Positions 12,000 through 21,479 of a DNA stretch of 64,000 nucleotides are shown here, in pieces. The position numbers were made by a program, and so were the translations under genes. The DNA is from Dugong dugon (taxonomy: Eukaryota > Chordata > Mammalia > Sirenia > Dugongidae): positions 139,346,736 through 139,410,735 of the forward strand of contig CM057463.1 of the NCBI GenBank assembly GCA_030035585.1, written 5' to 3'. Under the pieces are notes generated by a model that saw only the letters and a list, made by a program, of their open reading frames with translations, searched no databases and had not been told where the DNA came from. The stretch's first letter is position 1. Each line of letters opens with the position of its first letter.

Positions 12000-12760
12000 T
12001 AACAATCAAGCAAATAGGATGATATGTTCTGTGGAAACCAGTCATCCTCTTTCCCCATCCACTCCTGTCATTATCCAATGTGCTCTTGAACAAAGTGGCC
12101 ATGGTGGCAGGGATGGAGCTTATGCATGGGCTCAGCAACATGGACTTCCACTCACCAATTCTGACTTGGCTACAGTCACTGTTGAGTACCCAGTCTGCCA
12201 GCAGCAGAGACCAACACTGAGTCCCTGATATGGCACCATTCCTGGAGGTGATCAGTCTGTAACCTGGTGGCAGTTTGGTTACATTGGACCACTTTCGTCA
12301 TGGAAAGGACAGCATTTTGTTCTTACCAGATTAGACATTTACTCTGGATATTTTTTGCCTTCCCTACATGCAATGCTTCTGCCAAAACTACCATCTGTGG
12401 ACTTACAGAATGCCTTACCCACCATCATGTATCCCACACAGCATCACCTTAGATCAAGGGACTCACTTCACAGTGAATGAAGTGCAGCAATGGCCCCATG
12501 CTCATGGAATTCACTCATTTTACCATGTTCCCCAACATCCTGAAGAAGCTGGCTTGATAGAACAATGGAATGACTTTCTAAAGACACAATTATGACATCA
12601 GTTAAGTGATAATACCTTGCAGGGTAGGGGCAAAGTTCTCCAAGAGGCTGTGTATGCTCTATACCAGTGTCCATTGTATGGTACTTTTTCTCCCATAGCC
12701 AGGATTCATGGGTCTAGGAATCAAGGAGTAGAAATGGGAGTGGAACCATCCACTATCACC
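12000..12760 (+). pseudogene. pol: ERVL integrase remnant
   Basis: The zinc-binding N-terminal domain is in the frame 12019-12228, with the distal Cys of the HHCC motif visible (YPVCQQQ). The catalytic core follows from about 12250. A first-aspartate region reads RLDIYSGY in one frame. The second aspartate is at 12452-12454 (DQGTHFT) and the glutamate at 12560-12562 (GLIEQWN). The last two are separated by 35 residues, the canonical D35E spacing. The core is divided between two frames, so no active enzyme can be made. Confidence 0.85.
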
Positions 12761-12799
12761 CCTAGTGACCCACTTGTAAAATTTTTGCTTCCTGTCCCA

Positions 12800-13215
12800 G
12801 GAATCCTATGCTCTGTGGGTCTAGAGGTCTTAGTTTCAAAGGGAGGAATGCTCCCACCAGGAGAGACAACACTGATTCAATTGTATCGGAAGTTAAGAAT
12901 GCCACCCAACCACTTTGAGCTCCACATGCCTCTGGATCAACAGACAAAGGATGGTGTTAATGTATTACCTGGTGTGATTGATCCTGATTACAAAGAGGAA
13001 ATAGGATTATAGGATTGATATTACATAATGGAGGTAAAGAAGAGTATTTTTGGAAAAGAGGATATCCCTTAAGATGTCTCTTACTACTTCCATGCCCTGT
13101 GAGTAAAATCAATGGAAAACTACAGCAACCCAATTTTGACATGACAACTAATGGCCCAGATCCTTCAGGAATGAAGATTTGGGTCACCCTATCAGTCAAA
13201 GAACCATGACTAGCT
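12800..13215 (+). pseudogene. ERVL dUTPase remnant
   Basis: Downstream of integrase, the frame 12617-13012 ends in GVIDPDYKEEIGL (from about 12971), which matches the signature motif 3 of trimeric dUTPases. After a stop at 13010-13012 and a frame change, the homology continues in 13015-13209 (LLLLPCPVSKINGKLQQP, then NGPDPSG). A dUTPase hydrolyses dUTP and limits uracil in newly made viral DNA. Its placement after integrase is a known ERVL trait and supports the class III assignment. It is broken by one stop and one frameshift. Confidence 0.85.
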
Positions 13216-13536
13216 GAGGTGCTTGCTGAGGGCAAAGGGAATAAGGAATGGGTGGTTGAAGAAGGTAGATTTAAATACCAGTTATGACCACATGACCAGT
13301 TACAGAAACAAGGACTATAATTGTTATGAGTATTCCTTCCTTGTATGTGTGCATCAGATACTTTTGTTCTCTTCACTTATAAAATATAATATATAAATGA
13401 GGCAAGTGTGTTTTTGGTTTTACACTCATTAGTTGCATTATGTTAGGTGCAAGTATGACTTTGTAATTATCTTTATTTAGAGATTGTGTATGGTTTAAGG
13501 AGATGTGTACAGGTGGCAAGTTGATAAGTGGTACAC
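13216..13536 (+). other. ERVL 3' untranslated leader to the 3' LTR, no env
   Basis: Only about 320 bp separate the dUTPase remnant from the 3' LTR, too short for an envelope gene. No obvious purine tract is left immediately before the LTR; aaggagatgtgtacaggtgg near 13497 may be its decayed form. Confidence 0.6.
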
Positions 13537-14127
13537 TGTGATGGTTAAAGTTGTGTATTAACTTCACTGTGCCATGATTCTCAGTGGTTTAGTAGTTACG
13601 TAATGATGTAGTTTGTCAGTTATGTAATGATATAGTTATCCTCCATTTTGTGATATAATGTAATCACATTTGTGATGTGATCTGTTGTGATCAGGCAATC
13701 AGTTGTAAGCAAGTTTCCTTAAAGATGTGGCCTGCACCCAAAATATATGGATGTTCTGGCAAAGTTCACTGGCTTTTGGTTACTCTGGATCCTGCATCCG
13801 GCTCTTCATCGTCTGAAGTCCGAGTCTTGGAACTTGAACCAGTGTCCTGCCGTATTGACTGCTCGTCTTGGGATTCATTAGCCTCTGCAGCTTGTGAACA
13901 TGCAGCCTGCTGTCTTACCTGCTGATCTTGGGTTAGTCAGCCGCTGCAGCTACATGATTCAGGAGAAGCTTCCAGCCTTATGCCTGACCCATGGACTTGG
14001 GGCTTGTCAGCCTCCACAGTAATGTGAGCCATTCCTTGAGCTAAATATCCCTCTGTGTCTCTGTCTCTGTCTCTCACTGTATAAATGCTCCACTAGTTTT
14101 GGTTCTCTAGAGACACAGCCTAAGACA
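13537..14127 (+). repeat. ERVL 3' LTR
   Basis: Starts tgtgatggttaaag and ends agcctaagaca. It aligns along its whole length with the 5' LTR and with the solo LTR at 47198-47805. A CT-rich tract (14050-14077) occupies the place of the 5' LTR microsatellite. Confidence 0.9.
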
Positions 14128-14132
14128 CCAAC
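14128..14132. repeat. Target-site duplication, right (ccaac)
   Basis: Matches 7344-7348 exactly and fixes the right edge of the provirus. Confidence 0.85.
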
Positions 14133-14890
14133 CACGCCCTCCTCTTGTGAGGTATTTTTATAAGAGCAGCTACGATAATTTGTTTTACATGTTGCTGTAA
14201 AAAAAAAAAAATTAGCGTAGCATGCTTAAGAAAATACTTCGTTGGAGGAGGGCACAGTTGTCAATCAAAGATATAAGTCACAAGTTATTTGCAAAAAATA
14301 TTGTAATAAGGAGGAATGGACAAAACTTTGTGTTTTAGGAAATGAGATTAAAAGAAGTAATGCCTAACACATAATCCCATTTGTCACAGCAGTGTATGTT
14401 ATGAGGGGACTTGTCACTGCTGCAATTAGCGTGTCCACCTGTAAAGTCTCACAGATATGTCTCTAAATGGAAGGTTGCATCTGGAGTTCCCACAGGCACT
14501 GGACCATTTGTTTCAATTTGAATGTGTAATCAATCACATATTCACAGTCCATAAATGAGAAGAGTGTAGTGTTGGCCTTGGATTGCATAGTTTTATGGTT
14601 CCACATGTTGTCTAATCTTCAAAATTTTCTTTGTAGTAAGTGATTCACTGAATATCATACTTTTAGAAAGCGTTTTCTTTCAGAGCCACTTACATTCAGT
14701 TTCTCAAAAAAGAAAGAAGCACCCTGATCTCCAAATAATAAATTCAGTGAGACCCAGAGGTCCCATTTTACATCACATAACTTCATATTACTTTCAACAA
14801 TGTTAGAAGTCAGGGATTTAAAGTTCCTCTGTACAATCTCATTGACTTCTTTGGTCAAATTCTTATTATTAGAATGATTTTAGAATGCTA
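14133..14890. other. Unassigned AT-rich sequence
   Basis: No repeat recognised. A 67-codon minus-strand frame at 14655-14858 has no recognisable product. Confidence 0.5.
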
Positions 14891-14894
14891 ACTT

Positions 14895-15025
14895 TGGTAG
14901 CAATACTCTATAGGACCAAGATTGGATCTTGCATCTCTGGGTCAATGCCTGGTTGTGATTTTGGTCACGTTATATAGCCATGCCAAACCTCAGGTTTCCA
15001 TAAGTAAAACTGGGTAATAGTAACA
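14895..15025 (+). repeat. MIR fragment
   Basis: MIR core-like order: a 'ggtcacgttatatagcc' segment, then aaacctcaggtttccataag and actgggtaatagtaac. A further MIR/L2 tail-like piece lies at about 15800-15890 (cacaatgcctgtcatatgg). Confidence 0.55.
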
Positions 15026-16616
15026 CAGGAAATCCTCCTCAACTGAGGAGGATTGGTACTGGGAAAAAAAGAAACTTTTTAAAATGAATTCACCTTAAAT
15101 AACATAAAAATTCATTGCAAATTATAAAATCGTTTGGAAATTTGTCTTTAAATATTCAAGGTAAAACTTATAAAAATAATTTTATTTTAATTCATAGTTA
15201 ACATTGCAAAAAATGCTATTTCTTAGGATAAATAAATAATAATCAAGTATTAATTTTTGGCGTAATTTTTGTTTTTGGATGAAATTGTATGATAGCATGA
15301 CAGACACTCTTCACTTCAGATTTGGCTTTTAAAGCTGGATTATAATCTTTTCATATGTAAAAGTTTCTTTTCTGAAGAGCACATCTTGTCAAGAGTTTGT
15401 TGATTTTCTCTGGTCTAGTTGTTAAGTACTCTAACAGATCCTCATTTGTCAGGATCTTTGCCCCGTGATTTGAACAATTTTCCAATATTTTTTCCTCAGC
15501 TTCACGAAATCTGTATCTTTTCCAAGATCCATGATTGCTTTTCACCACTGGTTTTCACTGTGTTGCTGGATGTTTGATACAATGTTTGATACAAGAAACT
15601 GAAGGAGAAAAATGTTGGCTCTTGGACTGGGACAGATGTTAACATTAAGTGAAAGTGATGGCTGAGTGGGAATTCCTTCTGTAAGTGGCCAATTTATTAG
15701 TGGATATTTTGTGTTATAGCGACTTTTACTTTCTGTTAACCACTGAGACTCAGTTAATGAATACTGATATCAGAAGGTCTCCCTATACTCAGTTAACCAT
15801 ATTAATGAGAAAATGAAATGTGGGAATATATCGAAGACACTTAACACAATGCCTGTCATATGGTAGTCAAACCATAAATATTAGTAATTGTAACTAGTAT
15901 TATTACCTTACAAACATCCTTTAACCAAGACAGCCAACAAAATAGATCAAATCATCTAGTGATACACAGATTTTTAGGTTAGTAGACCACTACAGTAGTT
16001 TGGGTCACCGATTTCACTTATTTTACTCACCAGAGTTTACCACCACAAACCAATGGACAAAAAAGACTTGTTAGAAACCCCATCAGCCAATCCATTCATA
16101 CTATTATTCTCTTCAAAGGTAAGACATAGCAGTTACAGATGGAGGATTTAGAACTCTAAGTCAGAGGTTGAGAAGGAGAATGGTTTGTGACTGGATCAGT
16201 GACTGAATGAGACATCAAGCTAACATGTCAGCTGTGACTTTTTGAAGAGAATATATCTCTTTCTTCCCCTCTTCTTTCTTCCTTCAGCTTATCTGCAGTC
16301 CTCTTGGTGCTAAGATAGAAATCAAAAGTAAAGGTAAGATCTAATCATTATAATCTTTGTTTTAAACTATTGAGCAAGAGTGAAAAAAAAAAGGGGGGGT
16401 GGGGGGAGTGGAAAGATAAATAACCCAGGCTGAGAGCATGCATTGCCCAGTTCTGGAATGTGCTGTAAAAATGACCTTGCTAACAGATAAATTGAACCTA
16501 ATATAGAATGTTTGTCATTTCTTCATCTAGGCCCCTCTATCTCTTCCTGCTTCCAATCTTAACTTTATTTGAAAAATGTGGGCCATAACATCACTAGATA
16601 CTTTAATTGTCTGATT
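15026..16616. other. Mostly unassigned sequence with one protein-like short frame
   Basis: AT-rich. It contains a 65-codon minus-strand frame at 15351-15548 (see findings) and an A-then-G homopolymer junction at 16383-16409. No other repeat recognised. Confidence 0.5.
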
Positions 16617-16785
16617 CAGTGGTCCTCAGACATTAATGTGCATAGGAGTCACTTGAGGATTTTGTTCAAACACAGGTTCTGATTCAGTAGGTTTGGGGAA
16701 GGCCCTGAGATTCTGCATTTCTATCAAATTCCCAGGTAATATTGACGCTGTTGGTTGTGGGCTGAGGCCTACACTTTGAGAGGCG
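16617..16785 (+). mobile_element. MER5-like hAT non-autonomous DNA transposon
   Basis: Near-complete element starting cagtggtcctcagac and ending acactttgagagg, with the diagnostic middle ttctgattcagtaggt and aaattcccaggtaat. The right terminal inverted repeat is cut short where an AfroSINE follows. Ancient eutherian family, immobile. Confidence 0.85.
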
Positions 16786-16787
16786 CC

Positions 16788-16930
16788 AAAAAACCAAGCC
16801 AAATCCATTGCTGTTTAGTCAATTCTGACTCATGGCGACCCTATAGGACAGAGGAGAACTGCCCCATAGGATTTCCAAGGAGCAGCTGGTGAATTCAAAC
16901 TGCTGACCTTTTGGTTAGCAGCTGAGCTGT
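16788..16930 (-). repeat. AfroSINE, short subtype
   Basis: Reverse-complement SINE (ctataggacagaggagaact, ttttggttagcagctgagct) abutting the right end of the MER5-like element, so it probably truncated that element. Confidence 0.88.
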
Positions 16931-17152
16931 GAAGGTATGCTAATTGCTCTCTTTTTTTGGACCTTCAAGGACATTTAAAAATGATGATATTCTACTTTCT
17001 TCTTGGGTATCAACATTAAGCTGTCTCATCTAATTTGGCTTTAACAAAATTGTGAAAGTAGACAGCCTTTAGTTTTCCGGTTTTCCCAGTTATCTCATGA
17101 TCTATTGCTCTTATCCTCAATAAAGCCTCTAAACTTATTCTAATTAGAATGT

Positions 17153-17321
17153 CCAAAGGGGGAAAAAATCCATTGCCATCACGTCTATTCGGAATCATAG
17201 CAACCCTATAGGACAGAGTAGAACTGCTCCATAGGGTTTCCAAGGAGGAGCTGGTGGATTTGAACTGTTGACTTGTTGGTTAGCAGCCATATCACTTAAC
17301 CACTGCGCCACCAGGGCTCCG
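17153..17321 (-). repeat. AfroSINE with 10-bp target duplication
   Basis: Reverse-complement SINE, short subtype, ending ccaccagggctccg. Flanks attagaatgt at 17143-17152 and 17322-17331 are identical. Confidence 0.92.
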
Positions 17322-17380
17322 ATTAGAATGTAGACAACTAATAATAAAGTAACACAGATGCGGAAAAAGAAAAATCAAAC

Positions 17381-17583
17381 AAAACAGTTGCTATCAAGTT
17401 GGTTTCCACCCATGGTGAGCAACTCCAGGTGTGTCAGAGTTGAACTGTGCTTTATAGAGTTTTCAATGGCTGATTTTTTGGAAGTAGACAGGCTTTTCTT
17501 CTGAGGTGACTCTAGATGAGCTCATATAGCCATTCTTTCAGCTAGCAGCCAACTGCTTAACCATTTGCTCCACTCAGGGACTC
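17381..17583 (-). repeat. AfroSINE, long subtype, diverged
   Basis: Reverse-complement SINE with tail side gttgctatcaagttggtttc and head side cactcagggactcc. Many substitutions; older than its left neighbour. Confidence 0.8.
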
Positions 17584-17627
17584 CTAGCATTTGCAAGCCC
17601 CTAAAAATATAAACCGAAAAAACAAAA

Positions 17628-17825
17628 AACAAACCTGAAGCTGAAGTTGATTTGGACTTATAGTGACCCTATAGCACAGAGTAGAACTGCCCCATAGGAT
17701 TTCCAAGGCTGTATTTATCTTCACAGAAACAGATCGCCACATCTTTCTCCCACTGAGCTGCTGATGGATTCAAACCTGCAACCTTTCAGTTAGCAGTGGA
17801 GCGCATTAACTAAGCTTTACTACCT
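17628..17825 (-). repeat. AfroSINE, long subtype
   Basis: Reverse-complement SINE: agtgaccctatagcacagag, gccacatctttctcccac, ttcagttagcagtgg. An A-rich run on the left is its tail. Confidence 0.85.
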
Positions 17826-18060
17826 GGCAAGTAGTGTTCTAAGTGCTGGAGACACAACAGTGAACAAAACGGAAAGGTAGCTAATTGCTTCCTCACTTTA
17901 AGCCAGTGAGGTAGGTATTATTTTCATTTTACAATGAGAAAACATAGGCACAGTAAGTTAAATAACGGCTGCAAAAGCATCTGGCAAGTGGCAGAGCTGA
18001 GATACAAACACAGTACTTTTGGACTTCAAAACCCTTGCTAAAGTCCCTGAACTTACACTG
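17826..18060 (-). repeat. MIR / L2 fragments
   Basis: The reverse MIR core is clear (gaggtaggtattattttcat, ggcaagtggcagagctgaga). The first 45 bp (tgttctaagtgctggagac) resemble a reversed L2 tail. Confidence 0.75.
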
Positions 18061-18203
18061 ACTAGGAAGTTACCTACTCCCTCACAGTAAATAACTAGAG
18101 ATTTTGAATTTCTTTTGTCCAAAAAAAAGTCATTTTGTTTCTTATTCTTTCATAATAAAGCTGCTGACTCTGTAGTCATAGCTGCCAAAATATTTTGTAA
18201 ATA

Positions 18204-18410
18204 ATCAGTCAAATCAAACTCATTGCATTCGAGTCGATTCCAACTCATATAGACCCTATAGGACAGAGTACAACTGCCCCCATAGGGTTTTCAAGGCTGT
18301 AATCTTTATGGACGCCACAGCTTTCTCTTGAAGAGTGGCTGGTGGATTTGAACTGCTGACATTTCAGTTAGCAGCCCAGCACTTTAACCACTGCCCCACC
18401 AAGGTTTCCT
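18204..18410 (-). repeat. AfroSINE with near-perfect 12-bp target duplication
   Basis: Reverse-complement SINE, long subtype (ttttcaaggctgtaatcttt). Flanks attttgtaaata (18192-18203) and attttgtcaata (18411-18422) differ at one base. Confidence 0.9.
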
Positions 18411-18564
18411 ATTTTGTCAATAAGTGTCCTATTTTCATGCCCAAATAATACAAACATATATGATATTTTAATACTTACTTTATGATTAAATTGTGTGTTT
18501 TTTAATTTGTTTTCATTTTAGTATGACTTCCTATCTTTCTATCTCTTGCTCTGGATAAATGATT

Positions 18565-20215
18565 AGAATTGGTATTTCCCAAAAAGACAGAGGAAATTCA
18601 GACCATACACAAAAATCAATTCAAAGTGGTATTCAGATTTGAATGTGAAAGGTAAAACAATAAGCTTAAAGAAATAACCTAGGAGAAAGCTTTCGTGAAT
18701 TTGGGATAAGAAAAGATTTCTCGATCAGGATACAGACAACACAAATTATAAAGAAAAATATTGATAAATTATATTATATTGAAACTTCTATTGATAAAAA
18801 CATAATATTAAGAAAGCAAAAAGGCAAGCCAAAAAATGGGAGAAGATATTTGCCATACATAAACTAATAAAGGACTCATAGCCAGAATGGGGAAAAAAAA
18901 AAAAATTACAACAAATCAGGAACATCAAGATAGAAAACATAACAGAAAAATGTTGTAAAACACTTGCATGGGCACTTCACAAAAAAGTATATCTATGTAA
19001 AAAAAAAATCACTTGTCAGAAACTCATGTGAAAGTGTTCTCAACCTCATCTGTCACCAGGGAAATATAAATTAAACCCACAGTGAGATATTACTCCAAAC
19101 TCTTCAAAATAACTAAAATTAAAAGACTGACAATGCCAAATTCGGATAATGATGTGGAGCAACCAGAACTCTCATACATCGTTAATGGGTGTTATGGATT
19201 GAATTATGTCCCCCCAAAATATGTGTTGTAAATCCTAACCTCTCTGCCTGTGGTTATAATCCCATTTAGGAATCTGCTGTCTTTGTTATGTTAATGAGGC
19301 AGGATTAGTGTAGGGTATGTTTTGAGTCAACCTCTTAAAAGATATAAAATGAGCAGATTAAGCAAACAGAGATGGGAGAAGATTGATGTCAAGCCACACA
19401 GAGATCTCCAAGGAAACAGGAAATAGGAAACAGAAGCTAAAGAGACAAGGATTTTGCTTCAGAAATGATAAAGAAAGCCTTCCCCTAGAGTATTCACCCT
19501 GAATTTGGGCTTCTAGCCTCTTAAACTGTGAGAAAATAAATTTCTGTTTGTTAAAGCCATCCACTTTTGATAATTTTGTTATAGCAGCACTAGATAACTA
19601 AGACAGTGGGGAAGTAAATTGATAATGATAATTTTAGAAAATCCTTTGGCAGTATCGATTAGAGCTGAACAATGTGCAGTCCATGACTCAACACTTCTAG
19701 GTATAAATTTAACAGAAAGTCATGTACAAGAATATTCATATTCTTAAGCACTCACAATGGTCAAAAACTAGGAACAATCCAAATGTCCATAAACAATAGA
19801 ATGGAAAAGTTGTGTTTTATGTATTCAGTGAAATACTACTCAGGATTGAGCAAACAACTGCTATATGCAACAGTATGGATGAACCTCATAAACAATGCTC
19901 AGCAAAGAAGTCAGACACAAATGAGTACATATTGTATGATTCTGTTTACATGAAGTTCTTAAACAGGCAAAAGTGATCTCTAGTATTAGAAGTCACAATA
20001 GTTACTTTTGGGGATGAGAGGGTAGTGACAGTTGTGACCATGAGGACTTCTGGGAAATGTGCTATTGCTTGACCTGGGTGGTGGTTGAGTAGATGTGCTT
20101 ACTTTGTGGAAATTCACTGAGATATATACTTAAGTATGTGTAACATATACTTATGTATATGTTAGCAGAATGCATATACTTTTCTATGTTTTTTTTTAAT
20201 TAAAAAAGAAATTAA
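18565..20215 (+). mobile_element. Old L1 (L1MC/MB-like), split by a solo LTR
   Basis: Plus-strand L1 distal ORF2 and 3' UTR: gagaagatatttgccatac, gatgtggagcaaccagaact, ggatgaacctcataaacaat, then a 3' UTR with cttctgggaaatgtgctatt. No long frame survives. The LTR at 19190-19615 interrupts it; sequence continues coherently on both sides. Confidence 0.82.
19190..19615 (+). mobile_element. Solo LTR, ERVL-MaLR-like
   Basis: Starts tgttatggattgaattatgt and ends ctagataactaagaca, with a polyadenylation signal in gagaaaataaatttc. These ends are typical of MaLR (MLT1/MST-type) LTRs. Flanks atggg (19185-19189) and gtggg (19616-19620) look like a mutated 5-bp duplication. It shares its family with 58763-59264. 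Confidence 0.88.
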
Positions 20216-20844
20216 GGTGTACCATTATTTAAAGTCTCTATATTTTCAAAGTCTTCTGTTACTGGTTTTTCTCCCTCTATAGCAAAGAAGCAAGAATGTT
20301 CTTGATCTCATTCCTTTGCCTTGCATAACTGAAATTTTTTTTTTAAACAAATTTTAATGACACTTGTAAAATACGATTCTATTATTGCTTTTTGGCCCCC
20401 AGGTTTTGCCTATTCTACATTAAATTCATTCTCTATTCTTTTTGCAATTCTGACCTGACTCTGTTTTTTGTCACTTTTGCATTTGCCTTTTACGTTTCAG
20501 TAGAGTTCTGGTAATAATCTCATTTGACCTTAAGACAAATACATTATCAAGCCTTAAACAAAGACCAGTTGCCCTAGGCTTGATATGTGGCCTCATTCCA
20601 TATAATATTTAAGGAAACATTGGTCACCTAAGAATGATGGGACATTTGCTTCCTGAGGATATGAGGCTTATGACTGAATAGATGTTCTCTGAAACAGAGC
20701 ACAGATGATGGAATATAAAAGAAGTTATCCCATCAGAAGTGAAAAACCACCCTGTCAGTATATTGTGCTATGGAGAGCTTTACAAATTTTCCACTGCCAC
20801 CACCCAGTGTAGCTCATGGCAGCATGGTGGGAATAGTTTGGAAA
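20216..20844. other. Unassigned sequence
   Basis: No repeat or gene recognised between the L1 tail and the next MIR. Confidence 0.5.
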
Positions 20845-21055
20845 ATACACAGAATCTGGGATCATCAGGGCGCGGCTCAAACTCTAGATCTTACTAACTG
20901 TATAGTAAGATCTGGAGCAAGTGATTCAATCTCTCTGAACCTTAATTGACTTCTCTATAAAATAGGGATAAAAATAGCTACATCACAAAACTGTTGAAAG
21001 GATTAACTTAGCTATAGGAACATCTCTAACATACTATTTAGCACATCTAGATGCT
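20845..21055 (+). repeat. MIR
   Basis: Forward MIR: 'gcaagtgattcaatctctctgaacc', then tataaaatagggataaaaat, aaactgttgaaaggatta and a degraded tail. Quoted in parts only. Confidence 0.75.
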
Positions 21056-21479
21056 GAAATGATGTAACTCTCTTATCTTTTCCATCTTTTTCCTCTTTAG
21101 GAACAAATACGTCATTGGGATAGTTTGCAATCTAGATATTTGAGTTTGTGATTCACAAACTACAGAGCAAACTGGTTTCTGGAGCTGAAGACTATGGGAT
21201 ATTTATTTTATGGATAATTGGTGAATCCATATATCTTTTCTTATGTTTTTTTTTCCCGTTTGAATTTCCAGATGAAACCTGTAACTCAATTGGATAAGAA
21301 AATAATGATATTTGTTATATTCCTTTACTGGGAGTGGACATACTTGACCTACTATTTTAGAGGAATACAGAGAAATAATACAGATGAGAATTTATTTTGT
21401 ATTTTTAATTCCTATGTGTTAAGTCTCATTAATCTGGACAAACCTGTGGTGAAGACTTGGATATAATTATAGTATGAAC
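21056..21479. other. Unassigned sequence
   Basis: An 82-codon plus-strand frame at 21218-21466 is AT-rich and shows no recognisable domain. Confidence 0.45.

Larger units (their letters stand above)
7349..14127 (+). mobile_element. Complete but decayed ERVL-type provirus
   Basis: This is a 6.8-kb endogenous retrovirus flanked by the 5-bp duplication ccaac (7344-7348 and 14128-14132). In order it holds a 5' LTR, a primer binding site, gag remnants, an aspartic protease, reverse transcriptase/RNase H, integrase with a D-D35-E arrangement, a dUTPase remnant and a 3' LTR. That gene order, with dUTPase after integrase and no env, is characteristic of class III ERVL elements. Reading frames are broken many times by stops and frameshifts, so it is inert. 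The two LTRs differ at roughly a fifth of positions by eye, pointing to an old insertion. A related solo LTR lies at 47198-47805. Confidence 0.92.

Noticed and set aside
13216-13536. Search for an env gene in the provirus
   Set aside because: The space between the dUTPase remnant and 3' LTR is only about 320 bp and holds no envelope-like frame.
16383-16409. A10-G7-T-G6 run as a possible G-quadruplex
   Set aside because: Only two long G runs with a single-base break; a four-tract structure needs zero-length loops. More likely a decayed poly(A) or simple repeat.
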